Positions 23,275-38,200 of a stretch of DNA of 64,000 bases are shown here, piece after piece; the first letter of the stretch is position 1; every line of letters starts with the position of its first letter. The stretch comes from Gordionus sp. m RMFG-2023. Taxonomy: Eukaryota > Nematomorpha > Gordioida > Chordodea > Parachordodidae. Location: NCBI RefSeq assembly GCF_954871325.1, contig NC_088777.1, positions 44,245,366-44,309,365 on the forward strand, read 5' to 3'. The notes beneath the pieces were generated by a model. It ran no database searches. It worked only from the letters and a program-made list of their open reading frames with translations, and was not told where the DNA came from. The translations under genes and the position numbers were made by a program.

Positions 23275-26200
23275 CTAAATAATTTTAACAAAAAAATAAT
23301 TATAAATAGCTTATCTTAATTTTTTTGTTAAACGGATCGATTTTTTAAAAAAGGCTAACCCAATATTATAACCAAAAAAGACACAAGGCGCAGATTTCGT
23401 TAATAGGTATCCAAACATATCTGTCATCCATGAGCAAAATCTTCAAGCTTGCATAATATTCTTAACTAAATATGGGTAGTCGTTTTTAAAAATAGATCCA
23501 TTTAACAACACTACAATACAACAATATGTCGACAAAGTAATCATTCTAGGTTCAAGTATGAGTTATTTATCATATGTAGAAAGTTTTATAATTGATTGAA
23601 ATCGACTAATTACTATTAATAAAATGAGTACTCTCGGTCTAATTTTTAAGTTTTAGTTGGTTTGAAGAGATTTCGTAAGTTGTAAAAATTGGATTAATTA
23701 TGAATAACAAAAAAATATATAAATATAACTTATTCCTAGATGAAGAATTATTGTAAGAGGCCGTAGAGTCCGAAGACGATGAGTTAGAGGATGAAGATCG
23801 ATGACCATTGGCCGACTTCGTTGTAGTGGTCACATGATTAGATGACGTCACTGGTTTATGACTAGTGCCATTTAACTGCTCGCGCCTGCGTTTGCGTCGT
23901 AAAGAGTCTGTATCAATCCCGTGATCGTGGTCGCCATTTTGAGTAGGTCGAAATTTGCGCCAGCGCTCGGAATCTTCTACGTTTTGGCATTGAAATATTA
24001 TTTATTTTATTAGTTGTTTATAACAAGAAAATTGATTAAAACTTTTTGATCCTCGAGAGACCGAAAAAATTTACCGCTTATGATAGACAAATTGGAAAAA
24101 ATAGGAAATTTAAAAAAATTCCCGTGAAATTATATCATTTTTCAATATATTTTTTAAATTCAAAGTCCATCTTCCAACTCACATATTTCTTTCTAGAAGA
24201 TTTGGCATCGAAAACGGAAAATAGAATAAAAAATTAACACAATCTTATTCAAATAGATGGCATAAGCTCTGTAATTTAAACACAAAATCCTAAACAAGTG
24301 CTAATTGGTAAAAATTTTCTAAGGATCATAAATAAAAACCGGAAATAAATCCAGTATTTAGAGTGTTTCCATCAGATCGAGTCGATGATGCAGAAGAACT
24401 CCTGGAAGTTCGGTCCTCACTACTACTTGAGCTAGATGACGAGGAAGAAGATGAGGATATGCTCGATTCGGATATGATTTTGAGGAGAGAGAGACCCTTA
24501 TCAGGACGTCGATCGATTTCGTCGGCTACTTTGGCTATCTCAGGTTTATACGCCTTGCAATATTTTTAAAACAGTTATATATTCAAAAATCAAATATTCG
24601 AATTATTTGAACAATATTTGATTCGTTTTCTCAAATACGAATATCATTAATCAAATTCGGCTTCAAATATTAGATGATGTCTAAGTTTGCACCCTACACA
24701 CATATATGCATATATAAAAGTCAAGTAAGAGAACGTTATCAAAGGATCAAAATGGTATATGCATCTGACACTTAAGTATTTTCGTTAAAAGAATTACTTT
24801 GAGAGCCTGGTACCATTTTCGGGCGAGTTTAGGTCTTCCCCTGATGGTTTTAACCCAAACTATGGGAAAATTAGCGGAAGATGCGAAATTTTGAGTTATG
24901 GCAACCGTGAAATCCAGGTTCATTACCACATGCCACCATCCCGATGGGACAAACATAGTCTCACCCGGTCTCTGTATAACTTCAATCTTTTTTTTGTAAA
25001 AAAGGTATAATTGAGGTGATTTATTATAATAAATTAATTGAAAAAGGGTAGAGAATAAATATTCAATAAAGTGAATATGGCAAATGAAGCCATAGTGCGC
25101 ACAAATTGAGAGTTTCAAACCTGGCGTTGCAAACGCAAATAATGCTTTTCAAATGGTATCGTGGACATTATTCCGCTTATCACTTGGGTTATAATCTATT
25201 TTAAATTGCTTTTTTTTAAATACTTTTTTTTATTCATTCATTTTGCAATATAATATAAAATGTAAAAGAAAATAACTTACTATTATAATTAGCAAAAACT
25301 AATTTTTTTATAACTTAGTTAAAATTTTGACTTAACGATACTAATATTATTTTTTAAAAAGGCAACCTCAATTTAAACAAAAGGTGCGGTTACGTTTTTT
25401 ATTTAAGTAAGACAAAACGCAAATGCTCAATTTGTGCGTACTATTACCAACTTGTATACTATATTTTGATCATTTTTTTGTCTCTCCTGCAAGATGCAAA
25501 AGCAAAGATGAGCAGATCACTCATTATCAGGCTTTTTATTTATTTATTTTTTACCAATGCCAAATTATTCGATCCTATAAATGTTTAATTTAACAATTTT
25601 TCGATGGGTACTAGAAAAAAAAGAAGAAATACACTTTATTTAAAAATATAATCAATAAATATTTATATTTATATAATTTATTGTTAAAAAAGAATTGTTA
25701 TAGTGTGTGTCCTGGTTAAAATTATTTCCAAACAGACAGCTGAATAGAATCGACTAAGCAACCTAAAAAATATGAGTGAAGAAGAAAAAAAACAATGCCA
25801 GCAAACTTTTAAAACTGACCAAAATAAGGTGTCCTAGTTCAACAGCTGTTTTAGACTAGGCTTAACAGCAATAAGTATCCAAAATAAATGGCCCCAGGAC
25901 AAATTAATTTTTTAAGACAATTTTTTTATTATTTATTAAAATAATTAAAACGTTTTTTTCTTATTTTTTTAGACTCATTTAATTTACTTTTAAAAAAATT
26001 GTGTTCTTTTTAAATTAACTATTTTTATTGTATCCCAAAATAATTAAAACGTTTTTTTCTTATTTTTTAGACTCATTTAATTTACTTTTAAAAAAATTGT
26101 GTTCTTTTTAAATTAACTATTTTTATTGTATCCCAAGAAATGAAAATTATACTATATATTTCTCGTTTGACTGGCAATACAAACAAAATAGGAGACTAAT

Positions 26201-29200
26201 CACAATCAGAAAAAAAGCAAGAAAAATCCCAAATTATTAGTGCTGAAAACATTTCTGAAAAAATCGAACGCGCTACAAAAAAAAGGAAACCAAATTTACG
26301 TAACTTTATGAATATTTTTTTTTAATTTCATTTAATGTTTAATAATTTAAAAATAAGTTCTTAATATTTTTTTTAACATAATATATGCCATGTTAAAAAT
26401 AATAGTTTTATTTTGATATATATAAATAGAATATAATATAATGAATTAAACAAATATATATTTTATTTAAGAATACTTTAAATTGTGTTCAACAAAAAAT
26501 TAAACCTTTGGTAAAAATTTAAAAATAATAGTGATTGGATTATAATTTCAAATAATCACACAAAAAATATATCCTATAAGAGATAAGAACTATTTTATAT
26601 TTATGTATATGTCGTATGGGGTTTCGGAATCCGTGGGAATTCGGAATCTTTCAATTTTAAATCATTTACTAAGGGCGATTTTGGGATTTTAAAATCGGAT
26701 TTTACAGGAATTGTATATGTGTAGAGTATTTACCCTATAAATTTCAGCCAATTTCAGCCATAGACATTTTAGTATTATTTAATTTATATGAATCCATATA
26801 AAAATTAATATAAATTAGAGGTAGTTCTAAAGTTCATGGCAAAATTGTTTGAAATTTACAGTGTGGGTACTCAACACATGCTAGAATACATTCCAGGTTA
26901 AATCGGATTTTAAATTTTTTTAACACCCTCGGTAAAAATAAAATCAAGAAATTCCGAATCCCCGTGGATTCCGAATCCCCATATGACATATATAATATTA
27001 AAACTTAATGGTTTTTACTTTATGTATTTATTATATAAATTAAATTAATTTAATAAGCATATGAAATACAAACGTTTAAAATAAATTATAAACGAGCTAC
27101 TTATATAAAATAAATATTACAATCGTCTATTAAAATTATAATTTGAAGATTTTGAAGCATAATACTTTTTGCACACATTTTACATTTAGTAAGGATTGAA
27201 TTAGTTCCATTATTATTACTGTAAAATATATTTGAGCCATGGTAATGTAGAATCAGATGATGAAATAACAACAACCATGATTATGCTAATCAATAAAATA
27301 TATAAATAATGTACTAATTAATAAACTATACTATAGAACAGAAATAGTGGCGGGTTAAAAAAATTCAAATGTGATAAACGAAACAGCTGCTTAAAAAAGA
27401 ACCATTTTTCTTAAAAAATTGGATAAGTATTAAATTCATTTTTTTTATTTTCAAACGACTAAAAAAAAATTTTTTTAAATTGAACAAATAAAACACGAAT
27501 GCGTTCGTCAAAAAAGGGAAGCGTTCACGTTCAAAGTTGTCCAAAATAAAAGAAACGCCGATTAAAAAGTAAGTTTTTTATTTTTGCGAAACGAGAATCA
27601 CTGTCCCCTTTTCAAAAATATTTTCAAAGTTCCGTTAGGGGATAGTATCGTCCCTGCGACAATTGGAGAGGCATGACATGTTACATTAATTAGTAGGTAC
27701 CTTAAAAATGGTGATCAATGTGTGAAGATACCATATTTCTTTTATCTCTAAAAGGCAAAGGAAATACTTAAAAATGGTATAATATAAAAATATCAGCTGG
27801 AATCAAATCATTCGTATAGTTTTGAAGAAGATAGTCATCTCACCTTTGTGTCATATGTTAAAGGACATCTTCGGGTATCTATTGGGGTATAATATTTTAC
27901 TATAATAACTTCGAACATGCTTACATCGATAAGTTTTTGTCCAGGTCGAAGACTTATAACACATAACTATGTATTATATTTATAAAAAGAGTCCAAAAGA
28001 TTTCCAAGAAAATTTTTGGGAGATTTTTAAAAAAATTCATCTCATCTTAATCTATATTCCATCATTCAGCTAACTGCTAATTAATTAAATAGCGTGTGAG
28101 GTGTAGAAACAATATTATCTAATAATAATGACAAGAGTAGAGAGGAACAAATGAGCAAATGAGTAACAATCAGTGAAACTATTCAAAATTAAAAAAAATA
28201 TGCTGGCAATAATTTCCGGAGTTAAAAGATATTGGAAATTTTTGCAGAAGAAGATAATTCAATTTAACATTCGATTATATACGCCTCAAATAGTAGAAAT
28301 CGGACTGTGAAAAAAATAAATATATGTAATACAAAAACAATTTACCGCTTTAAACTGACTAGGCCAATCCGGCAGGATAGTTCGGGGATATATAACGTCA
28401 AACCAAGTGATTGCTTCTCCCTTGTTTTTCTTATTCTCGGTCGATTTAACCTTGACAAGAGCCTTAGGAGTCTCGGGAGGAAAAAGACACCATCTTTATA
28501 TATATTTCTTTTTATTATTAACTTATCTAGCACAGACCTGCCCAAAATAAGCGAATGTGAATTATATGAAGACCCATCCTCCATAAAATTATGCCGATTT
28601 TTTTTTCCAAGGATATCAACAAACCCAGTAACAGATATATAGTTATATATGGGAAGGGGGGGGGGGGTAACTACAACCGACCCATATTTATGTGTTTAGT
28701 AATGAGTATGATAATGAAAAAAGTAGAATACAAGAGGTCCGCTTCTAAATACACATATAACAATTTTATTTTATTTGGGATACGTATGATTTTTACATCA
28801 ATTCAGTATATTTATTCCTAATATCAAACTATCCTAATTTATAATTAATATAAGATTTACATTATACTACATTAACGACCAATATTCTGGCTCTAAAGAC
28901 TAATATACATTAAATGTTGAGCTTTAGTCCTAAAATACTTAAAGACATAACTTAATACTATAAGAAATATTTTACCTTCATTATAGCAAGCGTTCGATGG
29001 TAATATGTTCGGGTCATAATCCTCTTAAATTAACATTTCATGCCAAAACAGATATTCTCATAAGATAAGAAAGGTTTCATGGAGGTCTCCTCGGGGAAGA
29101 CTATCAAGCACTTGATAGATTCTGTTATTTTGGGCTTGTCTAAGGGCATGATTCACTAACTCTATTTTAATGTATTTTATTAACTTGCAAATGTGAAGGT

Positions 29201-32200
29201 TATTATATCTGGCCCATAGAATTTTGTTGGGCATATGGAAAAAGTATTTGCTAATAAACGATTGCGTCTTCTTTCTATAGGACACAGCAACAGTCAATGT
29301 CTTTATTCCATAGTATATCGAAGAGAAGACTAATATTTTAAATAACCGATTCTTCAAAGAGATAGATAGTTGGTTCGAAGACCATATCCTCTTAAATGAC
29401 CAATAATTAGACCTTGTTTAATTTAACTACCATATCCTGTTTAGTTTGTACTTTTCTGTCTAGAATAACTACCAGATATTTTATTCATGTAACCTCTTCA
29501 TGCGCTCGAAACCATTATGGCACTAAAAATTCATATTGAGAGGGCCATAATAAGAAAGAGTCAGCTATTTATTGCGGCATTAGACTTTAGAAGAGCATTT
29601 GACTCTATTATCCATACGAGTTTGTTGTAAGCATTGGGTAAGATAGAGACAGCAATTTATTTATTAAAGCTTCTAATTATATAACAAAATTATTCAGTTA
29701 TTCAGTGCCAATTATTCATGCTAGTCGAAACTCCAAATTCAGGCAAAAATTGGGCTGAAACAGGGCAGCGTGTCCCCGTTACTATTCAACTTTATCACTA
29801 ATTATATTATAAAAAATGTAAAAGGCGGTGGAAGATGTAAATATTGCCTTTGCGGATGACTTCTATGAACAAACCTCAATACCTAGTCAACAAAATATTC
29901 ATCGAAGCATGGTTTTTTGGCTTAAATCTGAACGCAGATAAAACGAAGGTGATGGCCTCTGTCTGTACGTTAACATAAGATAACTTAAGAATAGGCGAGG
30001 AGGATATTGAAGAAGTTATATGCATAAAATATCTGGATCATTCCACGTCAAATCGACCAAAAAAACGAGATTACCAGACGATCATCTCTAAAATGAACGA
30101 AACTTGATCATAGTTATGTTGTATATTTTAGTAAAATCAAAATTATAGAGCCCTAATTCAACCAGATACAAAGATACACGCCTTTAAAGTGGAAAATCGC
30201 CCAATGCGTGATTTCATTAAATCTTGTTATTTTAAAAAATATTTATACCATTTTATAGCTCTTAAAATTTTACATTGGAAAATATCGATAAAAAATTTAA
30301 AAAATTCCAGTGTTTTCTTATTTTCGGGAAAAATAAAAAATTAACATTGTTAGGAAGGGATTTTTTTGGGTGTTGATATTCTCTAAAAAATTTTGTTACC
30401 TTTATATTAAACTATTTAATAAAAAATCTCGATAGATATATTGTATTTTTTTTAATTTTTTCAAATTTATTTAAATAAAAAAAGACAATATAGATTGACG
30501 TTATATTAAAAACTTATTATAATAAAAATATAAACTGCATTGGTATTAAAATAAAAATCTATTGAGTATTATCAATATGATGTCCTGCATTATGTAGGCA
30601 AACAGCCCATACAGATATAATTATTAGGACCACTATATTGCAAAATAACATATAAAATTTTATATATAACCTGAGGCGATAATTTATTAGTACGTCTTAT
30701 CCTTGTTAACCATCATTATTACACTGTTGGCAGATTTTATGCAAAGAATTGTTATAATAACATATTTATATTTATCAATTTACAAGTTACATAATTTTAT
30801 TTACAAATGAATTTTAAAAAATATGAAAATGTTTTCCATTAAATCTGTACAACGCTGTATTTGATTAGTGGGCGCCATCTATTTATCTATCGTGGGGTAA
30901 AATAAAGATGGTGATGGTCCATGGGAATACAAAAAAGAAATATATATATCAGTCATTTCATTCTTTTTTAATACTGTTGCTAACCAAACCACCAGAAGTT
31001 GTCATAAACTTATGCTTAAAAGTCCAGATAATGGTCCTAAATAAAAGACTGATCAGATATATTTATGACAATTTTTAGTGGCAAACCATAGTACTAAAAA
31101 AATGAAATTACAGAGAGATATATATTTCCTTTTTACAACCCCATGGACCAACATCCTTCTTTTACCCCACAAGTGACATCAAATAATAACGATAGTAGAT
31201 CCCAATAGCGACAGGATATACCTACAAATTATGAACCCAGGAAACTCTATTAATAAGCACAAAATGGAATACGATAAAGATAATCGAGATATTTTTTTAA
31301 TAATAGTTTGTATATAAAATTTTAAAATATGTTTATTTTGCAATGTAGCGTTCTAATAATAATCATCATATCTGAATGGGATGCTTGCCTACATATAGCC
31401 CCAGGATATCATATTGGTTATACTCAATGATATTTTATATTTTAATATCAATAAAATTCATATTTTTATTAAATATAATAATTTTGAATATAACTCCCTC
31501 TATATTATCTTTTTTTATTCACAAAAATTAAAAAACAAAAATGGCAATCGAAATTTTTTATTAAATAGTTTAATATAAAGGTAATACACATTCTTAGAGA
31601 ATATCAATACCCAAAAAATCCCTTCCTAACAATGTAAATCTTTTATTTTATAAGAAATAACAAAACACTTGAAATTTTTTTACTTTTTTTGATATTTTCC
31701 AATGTAAAATTTTAAGGGCTATAAAATGAATGATATATAATTTGTAACTCTATCTTAAGTATTTTCCAAAAAACAAGATTTAATAAAATAACGCATTGCA
31801 CGATTAAACCTTTCTTGTCCTATAAGAATAGCTGGTTTGCATTATTTTTAAATCATTAGCAGATATGGGACTCTCTTGGCAATTTATCAAATGGGCTGAG
31901 GCAAACAGAAGTTTATTTAAGAGGATTATGAACCTAATATATGACCATTAAACGAACACTTGCTGATGGTAAAGGTAAAGTATTTCTTATAGTAATAGTA
32001 ATTATGTCTTTAAGTATTATTGAATTACTATATTCGCTCTAATGATTGTAAGCACACCGTAATATTGGTCTTTAGAGTTAGATAGTATAGCCTAATTCTT
32101 ATATTAAGTAGAAATTAGGATAGCTTAATATTAGAGAATAAATATTCTGAATTGATATAAAATCATATGTATCCAAAATAAAATGAAATAATTGTTATAA

Positions 32201-35200
32201 GTGTATTTGAAAGGAGAACCACTTGTATTCTACTTCTTTTTTATTATTATACTCATTACTTGACACATTAGAGGTGTAGTTCCACCCCTCTATAGCTTTA
32301 TATCTATGCTACAAGGTTTGTTGGTATCCTTGAAAAAAAATAATTAGCATAATTATAATGGGCCTTCATATAATTCCATGTTCGTTCATTTTGGGCAGGT
32401 CTGTGATCAATGTGTTAGATAAGGTAGGATAAAATAAGATAAGAATTTAGGATATATTACAGGATATATTACACAAATATTTTTAAAATTATTTTCTAAA
32501 CTCATAAGAGTCCACGTTGCTTAATTCAGAATAAATACACAAATATATACATCAATACTCATAAAAATTAATTTTAAAAAGAAGAGATAATCAAAAAAAA
32601 TTATATTTCGGTTAAATAGAAGCCAACTTAGCCCCATTATGATTTTAGATATAAAGCGTGGCATTCTAAATATAAACCTGGAAAAAATAGAGATAATTAT
32701 GGTATTTAATGAATAAGCCTAATATTCCTTGTAAATCCCTATGGAAATTTCATATGACTATATGGAACATATATCTGGCGCGAGAAAATGCGTACCTTTT
32801 GTGACCTTTGATGAGAGCATTCCAAGCCGATGTACCTAGGGGATCGATGTGTATGCCAGTTCCGGAGCGCGCTGGTCCTATAACAACCCACCTGTAAGGT
32901 GGTCGGCGTCTATCGCTAGTATATTTAAAAAGATCTTCCCGAAAATATGGAGGAACTTCGTAATCTTGGGTAAGGGACACTTTTTTACCTTGCTTTTATA
33001 ATTGCCAATATTTATGGCAAAAAAAAAATTCAATTTAAAAAATGGTGTTTATAAAAAAAAAGGAGTAAAGTTCATGAAATTTTATGAATCTTGTAACAAA
33101 TATAATTTAATCCCACCAAAAAAAATCGGATTGTTTTTAAAACATATTATGTTAAAACCTCTCCAAAACTTCCGTCGAAAATATACATCGGACTATCGTC
33201 TAAGTGGCACAAATGGTTGCAATACGGGATGTAATACTTCATTTTTATTTTAACATTATAGCCTTCGTCATCTTCTCCGCATTTAAATTTTTGATTCCGA
33301 TATTTTTTAATCAACCGCTACGTATATATTTTTTTTTAAATCGAAAATTAATGAATATTTAGTTTCAATGCTAATAAATAAAAAAGTCAAATTATCCCAT
33401 CCTCACCCGTAAAAAAAAAATGTTAATTTCAAGAAAGGCAAAAAAAATTAATAGTTTTGTGTTGTGTGGCCTAAATTATAAAAATAAAACAAGTACAAAT
33501 GGGCAGGATTGAGCAAATATCCGCTCTGATGATGCGCACACTAATTGTGCTATAAATGAGGCACTTTTAAGTCCTTAATGCGACTAATAAAAAGTCGCAT
33601 TAACCTGTGTCATGACTATTTACAAGAAAAATATTATTTTGTGTTTTATGCTTAAAAATTAAAATTCATAGCTCATACGTTTTTCAATTTTATCCCGGGT
33701 CATTGGTAAATAGTAGGGGTGTGCCGATGCCACTTTTTGAAGGTCGATAATCGATCCGATGTTAAGAATCTGATTTTGTTCATTATACACACTTAATAGT
33801 TTATTTTATTTTTTTATAATGTATCCACACCTACTTTTAGCTTATATATTATAGTGATGCAAAATCGCTTAATTTGAACTGATTTTTAAAAACGGCTAAC
33901 TCAGTATTTTATACTATGCAAGGCTGAAGATTTTGCTAATAGATGGTACAATACAAGGGTTTGTAAATCTATTAACGAAATCTCGAGACTTTGGTCAATT
34001 TTTTCTGGATTGAGTTCGCCGTTTAACAACATTCGCATTGATATTTCCTAAAAAAAAAATTTAGATAAACTAATTATTTTCAAAAATGTACCATTTTTCT
34101 GCTCTTCAAAAATGAAATAAAATTTTTATTTTTTTTTAGTTATAACATATATTACCAATATACAAAATTTAAAAAATTTCTGATGAGGTCGGGTTGAAAA
34201 TCGACTTTTTTGGTTGAATTGATAATAACATCTTCTGGCATTATATTATAACCATAACATAAGTCATTTTGCCTAAATATATTACCCGAGCCTGAAGATT
34301 TTTCTCGTGGATGGTAAAAAGGTTTGAGCATCAATCTCGAGGCCTAAATAATGTTATTTTGGTTAAATCCAAATTTAAAATTGACTAAATCGAGCCGTTT
34401 CAACACTAGTATGCCTTTGTATTTTTCTTTACCATGATAATTATTTATATCTTCTCGTTTGACAGGCACGTGCAATACAAAAAAAAATGCATTCATTTTC
34501 TTTAAAAAATTTATCTCGTAAAATATCATCCAATTTTCGAACTCATCTCAGTGATTGACAATATTCTATTATTAAATTACATTGTCTATTTATTAAATCA
34601 TTTTAAAATGGGAAAAAAAAGAAAAATAATTAAAGGCAATGTAATTTTTATTTTTAAAAAAATTCAAACAATGTGCGGGCGTGGTTAAAAAATATTTTAA
34701 AACGATGGGTAAACGAGTTTGTATGTTAAATACCCCCGACTTTTGCAGACCCCTAAATCATATACCGATTATAATATTTTTCGAATAATTAAATATTTTT
34801 GTTTTATTTTTGCCCCTCATCCATAGTTAGCGCGAATTCGCGGTTAAATATATTTAATGCATAATGATAGTTTTTAGTTTCTACCGGGCCCGCCCTCTAC
34901 AATAATCTGATATATTCAATTAGATAAACTTTTATTATATTTAATCATATGACGTAACTGCAGTGGCCGCTTTTAAGCAGTGATATATTATACATTCGCT
35001 ATGGCCATAAAAATATAATGTCTAAATAAATGGTCATTAGTAGTTTTAAGTTAGGACTTAATAACCTTCGCAGTTGTTTTAGAAGCCATCTAATTTTAAT
35101 ACTCTGCTATTAAATATAATAATTGAAAATTACTGTTACACAACATTGAATCATCTATTTAACCAAGTTTTTATAATATATTTATATTAATAACGAAATA

Positions 35201-38200
35201 AAATGCATATGTGAAAAATGTAATTAATTTTGAAGGTTATGAATTATTATGAAGCATAATCAAAATTTGTAAAATTCGATATATATTTTTCGAGTATTAT
35301 TTTAAAATAAACTTAGCTCTCATTCATCGTGTACATTGAAAATAAAAATTGATCTAATGCAATAATCGTGAAAATGGCATTCGGTTAATTGTTTTAATAT
35401 TTATTTACAATTAGATAAGTATATTTAAATGTGATTTTGGATATATTATGTTGCCTTATATTTTGGATGGCTCTCCTTTTCCCGTTATCTATTCATCAGT
35501 AGCGAGCATGCCCGGCCCGGGTAGTATGATTTTCAAAATTCGGTCCGGATCTAAAAATTTAGAATTCATAACTGATCCGGGATTTTATATTTTTAAAAAT
35601 CCGGCCAGGACTTTATTAATCAGCTGGAAAATCGTATAATAAAGTGTTTTAAATATTCATTTGTTAAAATAATTTGCTAAATATAAGCCATATTTATTCA
35701 AAATAACAAAATTTTAAAAAAAGGACCAACCCGAGCTTTAAATTTCGACTTTCAAAGGTCTCTGATATTTATATAATCAATATATACTTATTTATATTTT
35801 CGATATATACATAGTGTGTCAATTGATTATAAAAAACGAATATTTCTATTGGACCCATTTGTATTTTGTTTAAAAAAAAACGCTTTTAAAAACCAACGAA
35901 AATAAATAATTTTAAGTTATTTTGGATCGGTGAGTGTTTGTTTGGTGGTTTTTTAAAAAAAAAACACGATAAATATTTTCATTTTCAACTCGAAGATAAT
36001 ACCGGCGGTGTACCATGCTAAGATGAATATTGAATATCTTACCCAGCATTCGCAGTTAGGGCGAATCCGCGGCGAAATATACAAAAATACATGAAATACT
36101 AAATATGGGGTCATTTTCGGCCGACCCCTTTTAAAATTGTTAAAAATTTCGAAAATTATTAGATAGGTTAAAAAAATGAGAAAGCCGTCTATATTAGCTC
36201 TCTTGCACACCTGGTTCTCGAGCTTTGGGGGTTCATCGGATCATAATCGCATTAAAATTCTTGCAAGCGATTCGGAATCTCTTGGGAAAATAGTAAGAAA
36301 GCAGTGCCACTACTGTAGCAACAAAAATTACAAATTTTGAACATCCCCCAGGAATGTTCTATTTGCAAAGTATCGCTATGTATTAACGCGAAAAGAAATT
36401 GTTTTTTTTCTTCTTTTTATAACAAAAAAATAATTTATAATCAGACAAAAAATGTACCTCCCCTCTCCACATTTATAAATTATTTTGTTATTATTGTATT
36501 TTATATTTAAAAATTTGAATAAATATCAAAAAAATAAATTTTACGCAAACTCAGTTAATTTTTTATTTAGGTTTTTATAGGTGAGCAATAGAGGTTTTTT
36601 TTAAATATTGAAATGTAGCAATAAAGGGTTAATGTAGTTGTTATACAATTTTATAGAGCTAATGAGTCATATGCTATAGTATAAATGTAGAGATCTAAAA
36701 AAATGGGAGAGATGGAGGGGGTAGGGGGTGACAGTACTGGGAAATTTTATCACATTTCTTATAAACTAACAGTACTTTCATTTTCCTTAAGAATAATATT
36801 TTTCAACCATAATCCATAGTTTCGTAACTCTATCTATTTCCTTCCAATTTTTGATAAAAATATATATTTCGGAAGAGCCCATGGCGTCGCCAAGATTTTG
36901 ACATCAGTATATATTTATATAAGGTGTCTAAAAATGGCAAAAAAAAATATTCGAAAAGAAACTCCCTTTATTGCTTAAAAACACTGGAAAAGCAATATAG
37001 GCAAACCGGATTAAAAACTCAAATTTGCGCTAATTTTTTTAATTTTTTGATAGAACTTTAGATATTTTTTTTAGCCACAATATGGTATATTATTTTTTAT
37101 TAAAAAATAGTTTTTGAGATATAAGCATTTTAAAAATTTTACAGATTCCAAAGTGGCTCTTTTTTACACCAATGAGCCCCTATATCTCGGGAATCAGGTG
37201 TGCGTAAAATAAACGGCTTTATCATTTTTCATTTTTTTTACCCATCTAAATAATTTCAGAAATTTTTAACAATTTTAAAATGGGTCAACTGAAAATCTGC
37301 CTTATTTGATCGATTGACATAGAAATGGCCCATATTTTGTATTTCGTCACGAATATGTGCTAACTATAAATTTGAGATAACCTCTCATTTACAGATTGAG
37401 CGAGTTCGAGGCGGAGAATACAAAATATCGAGTATTTTGTATAATTCGCCGCGAATTCGCGCTAACTATGAAAGATGGGTTATTCATTTTATTTCTACGG
37501 TTAGGTTCCTAACAGATAGGTAGCGTTATGAGGGTAAATATATTTATTGTTGAATGACTACTGTATTATAACACTTCAAATATATTGACGGTTATGTTAA
37601 TAAATATATAAAATATCCATAAAAATCAATCGAATATATTGGCTATGACTATATTTATAAATTTTTATATATCAAATATTGGCTTCAAATATATTGGCGA
37701 CCATTTATTCGAGTTATGTCTTTCACAGTTTTATTTTACCACTTCAAAAATATTGGCAGCCATTTTTATAAATATAAAAAACTACTTATTATAAAATGAA
37801 CCTACCGTTATAGTGAATAATTTGATATTAAAAAATTAATACTATTGGACAGATGATTTCGATGACTTAACTGAAAATCAATAGCAAAAAATCATATGAA
37901 TTCCATATTAAATGCTGGCATTTATTTAAAACTTATATTAATAGCCATTCCAAATATAAATTTTAACTTCAAAAATATTGGCAACTATCTGTAAACATAT
38001 TAAAATACTCATTATAATATGAGTACACTAAAATAAATAATAGGATGTTTTAAAAAATAATATTATAAGGAATATAATAATAATTTAAATAAAAATCAAC
38101 TCTTCCTTCAAATTTTTTTATTTTCGCATTTTTCAACCTAGTTTACTAAATACTTCAATTTTCTAGTAATATCTTGTTGTAATTTATATAGATTTTTTAA

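Noticed and set aside
24363-24569. Acidic reading frame on the plus strand ([14 protein letters not shown])
   Set aside because: It is the antisense shadow of JMJD6 exon 7. The Ser codons of the poly-serine tract read as Glu/Asp/Leu codons on the other strand.
28342-28642. Two overlapping frames, one on each strand
   Set aside because: Both overlap JMJD6 exon 5 in the wrong frame; only the third minus-strand frame matches the family.
35953-36210. 85-codon minus-strand frame
   Set aside because: It lies inside a dispersed repeat that recurs inverted at 37130-37470, and the frame is not kept there.
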